Shown here: piece after piece, positions 7,354-8,276 of the stretch
Position numbering within the stretch: the first letter of the stretch is position 1
Layout of the letters: the number at the start of each line of letters is the position of its first letter
NCBI GenBank assembly: GCA_022710245.1
Contig: JAKLHH010000285.1
Location: 1 to 8,276 of the forward strand
DNA: 8,276 bases
Direction of reading: 5' to 3'
Source of the DNA: Myxococcota bacterium
GTDB taxonomy: Bacteria > Myxococcota > Polyangia > GCA-2747355 > JAKLHH01
Notes under the pieces: model-generated
The model's database searches: none
What the model was told of the DNA's origin: nothing
Seen by the model: only the letters and a program-made list of their open reading frames with translations
Program-made: the position numbers and the translations under genes

Positions 7354-8276
7354 TCAGTACCGCCGCCCGTCGAGGAAGGGCTTCTCCGGGTAGCGGCGGA
7401 CGTAGCCGGCCAGCGTGGGAGTGATCTCCAGGAAGTCGGGGCAGCGGACGCCGGTCCCCGCCAGGAGCCGCTCCTGGTTCGTGGTGTCGTAGCGCGCCTC
7501 GTGGTTGAAGTAGATCACCGTCTCGCGCGGGATCTTGACCAGGTCGCGCAGCGGCTTCACCGCGAGCACGCGGTCGAGGAGCGAGGGCGGCACGCCGAGG
7601 AGCGGGCGACGGAAGCCCATCGCCTCGAGCATCGCGCCCATCACCTCGCGCGCCTCGTGCGGCCGCGGGTCGGCGAGGTGCACCGTCTGCCCGATCGCGG
7701 CGGGGTTGGTCCACAGCTCCGCGGCGGCCTGCACGACGAAGTCGACGGGCACCAGGTTGACCGGCGCGGTGCCCTCGATGTTCACCATCGGCACCCACGG
7801 GGGCAGCCTGGCCAGCAGGGTCATGACGAAGTAGGGACCGTCGTACTTGTCCGTCTCGCCGGTCCGCGAGTCGCCGACGACGATGCCCGGCCTGTGCACG
7901 GTGATGGGGAGCTGCGCCATCCGCCGGCGCACCTCCATCTCGGCCCAGCACTTGGTCGACTCGTAGTGGTTCTTGAAGGTCTGCCCCTCGTCGAGCTCCT
8001 GCTCGAGGATGCGCCCGGTGCGCTCGCCGCTGACGTAGCAGGTGGAGACGTAGTCGAGGCGCTGGAGGTTCGGGCACGCCTCGCAGAGGTCGAGGACCGC
8101 GGCCGTGCCGATGACGTTCACCCGGTAGGCGACCGCGGCGGGCACCGAGAGATCGTAGATCGCCGCCAGGTGCCAGACGTGGCTGACGCGAGCGGCCTCC
8201 TCGCGGTAGCGCGCCTCTCCCATGCCGAGCCACGGCTGGCTGATGTCACCGGCGACGAGGCAGGCGCGGCCAGCGA
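7354..8276 (-). CDS. Extended SDR oxidoreductase, fatty-acyl reductase-like, 5'-truncated
   Basis: The frame is open through the right edge (upstream residues read VAGDISQPWLG), so the ATG at 8223 is internal and the start lies outside the window; about 306 residues are visible. The N-terminal GxxGxxG nucleotide-binding loop is not in the window. Numbering from the codon at 8223, HLAAIYD (18-24), YVSTCYVSGE (58-67) and the catalytic pair Tyr87/Lys91 in YESTK are typical of extended SDRs of the NAD_binding_4 (male-sterility / fatty acyl-CoA reductase) type. HRPGIVVGDSRTG (110-122) and NLVPVDFV also fit. These enzymes reduce acyl thioesters or modify lipid or polyketide intermediates with NAD(P)H; the substrate here is unknown. 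The last 52 residues carry YFNHEARYDTTN (238-249) and TGVRCP, a C-terminal extension. A generic epimerase/dehydratase remains possible. A stem-loop and another gene's promoter follow, so it is probably the end of its own transcript. Confidence 0.9.
   Translation of the reverse strand, partial: AGRACLVAGDISQPWLGMGEARYREEAARVSHVWHLAAIYDLSVPAAVAYRVNVIGTAAVLDLCEACPNLQRLDYVSTCYVSGERTGRILEQELDEGQTFKNHYESTKCWAEMEVRRRMAQLPITVHRPGIVVGDSRTGETDKYDGPYFVMTLLARLPPWVPMVNIEGTAPVNLVPVDFVVQAAAELWTNPAAIGQTVHLADPRPHEAREVMGAMLEAMGFRRPLLGVPPSLLDRVLAVKPLRDLVKIPRETVIYFNHEARYDTTNQERLLAGTGVRCPDFLEITPTLAGYVRRYPEKPFLDGRRY

Overview
The window is very GC-rich and densely coded, with strong G/C bias at third codon positions. 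It has short intergenic gaps, several predicted outer-membrane or periplasmic lipoproteins, and a YhbH-SpoVR gene pair. This style suggests a Myxococcota/deltaproteobacterial-type Gram-negative, but no rRNA or other taxonomic marker is present, so this is inference. No tRNA, rRNA, CRISPR array, insertion sequence or phage gene was seen. The window reads as ordinary chromosome, with a conserved stress module at the left and lineage-specific envelope genes at the right.

Left (1-2277, + strand): the 3' part of a DUF444/YhbH (YeaH) gene, followed 2 bp later by a complete spoVR. In other bacteria these two normally follow the serine kinase gene prkA (yeaG), which would lie just left of the window. 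Next (2327-3091) is a complete PP2C-family Ser/Thr phosphatase. It appears to have its own promoter and an almost leaderless mRNA.

Middle (3092-5644, + strand): a GC palindrome overlaps a promoter, followed by an unrecognised 268-aa soluble protein and a 196-aa four-helix membrane protein. A possible 20-aa mini-ORF overlaps both of its neighbours' start/stop codons. A 332-aa lipoprotein with two PPC-like beta-sandwich repeats ends this block. These could form one transcript starting near 3134.

Right (5648-8276, - strand): four bases separate the last coding base of the + block from the first stop-codon base of the convergent - strand block. From its promoter side, that block is a 5'-truncated extended SDR oxidoreductase (fatty-acyl reductase-like), a possible terminator hairpin, a clear promoter, a 239-aa lipoprotein made of two GxW lipocalin-like repeats, and a 243-aa cysteine-rich lipoprotein.

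The most interesting points are the phosphatase beside the YhbH-SpoVR module, the shared compact promoter layout (TTGnnn, 17-18 bp, TACnCT/A), the coupled mini-ORF with its hairpin, and the internally duplicated lipoprotein. No clearly new multi-gene system was identified.
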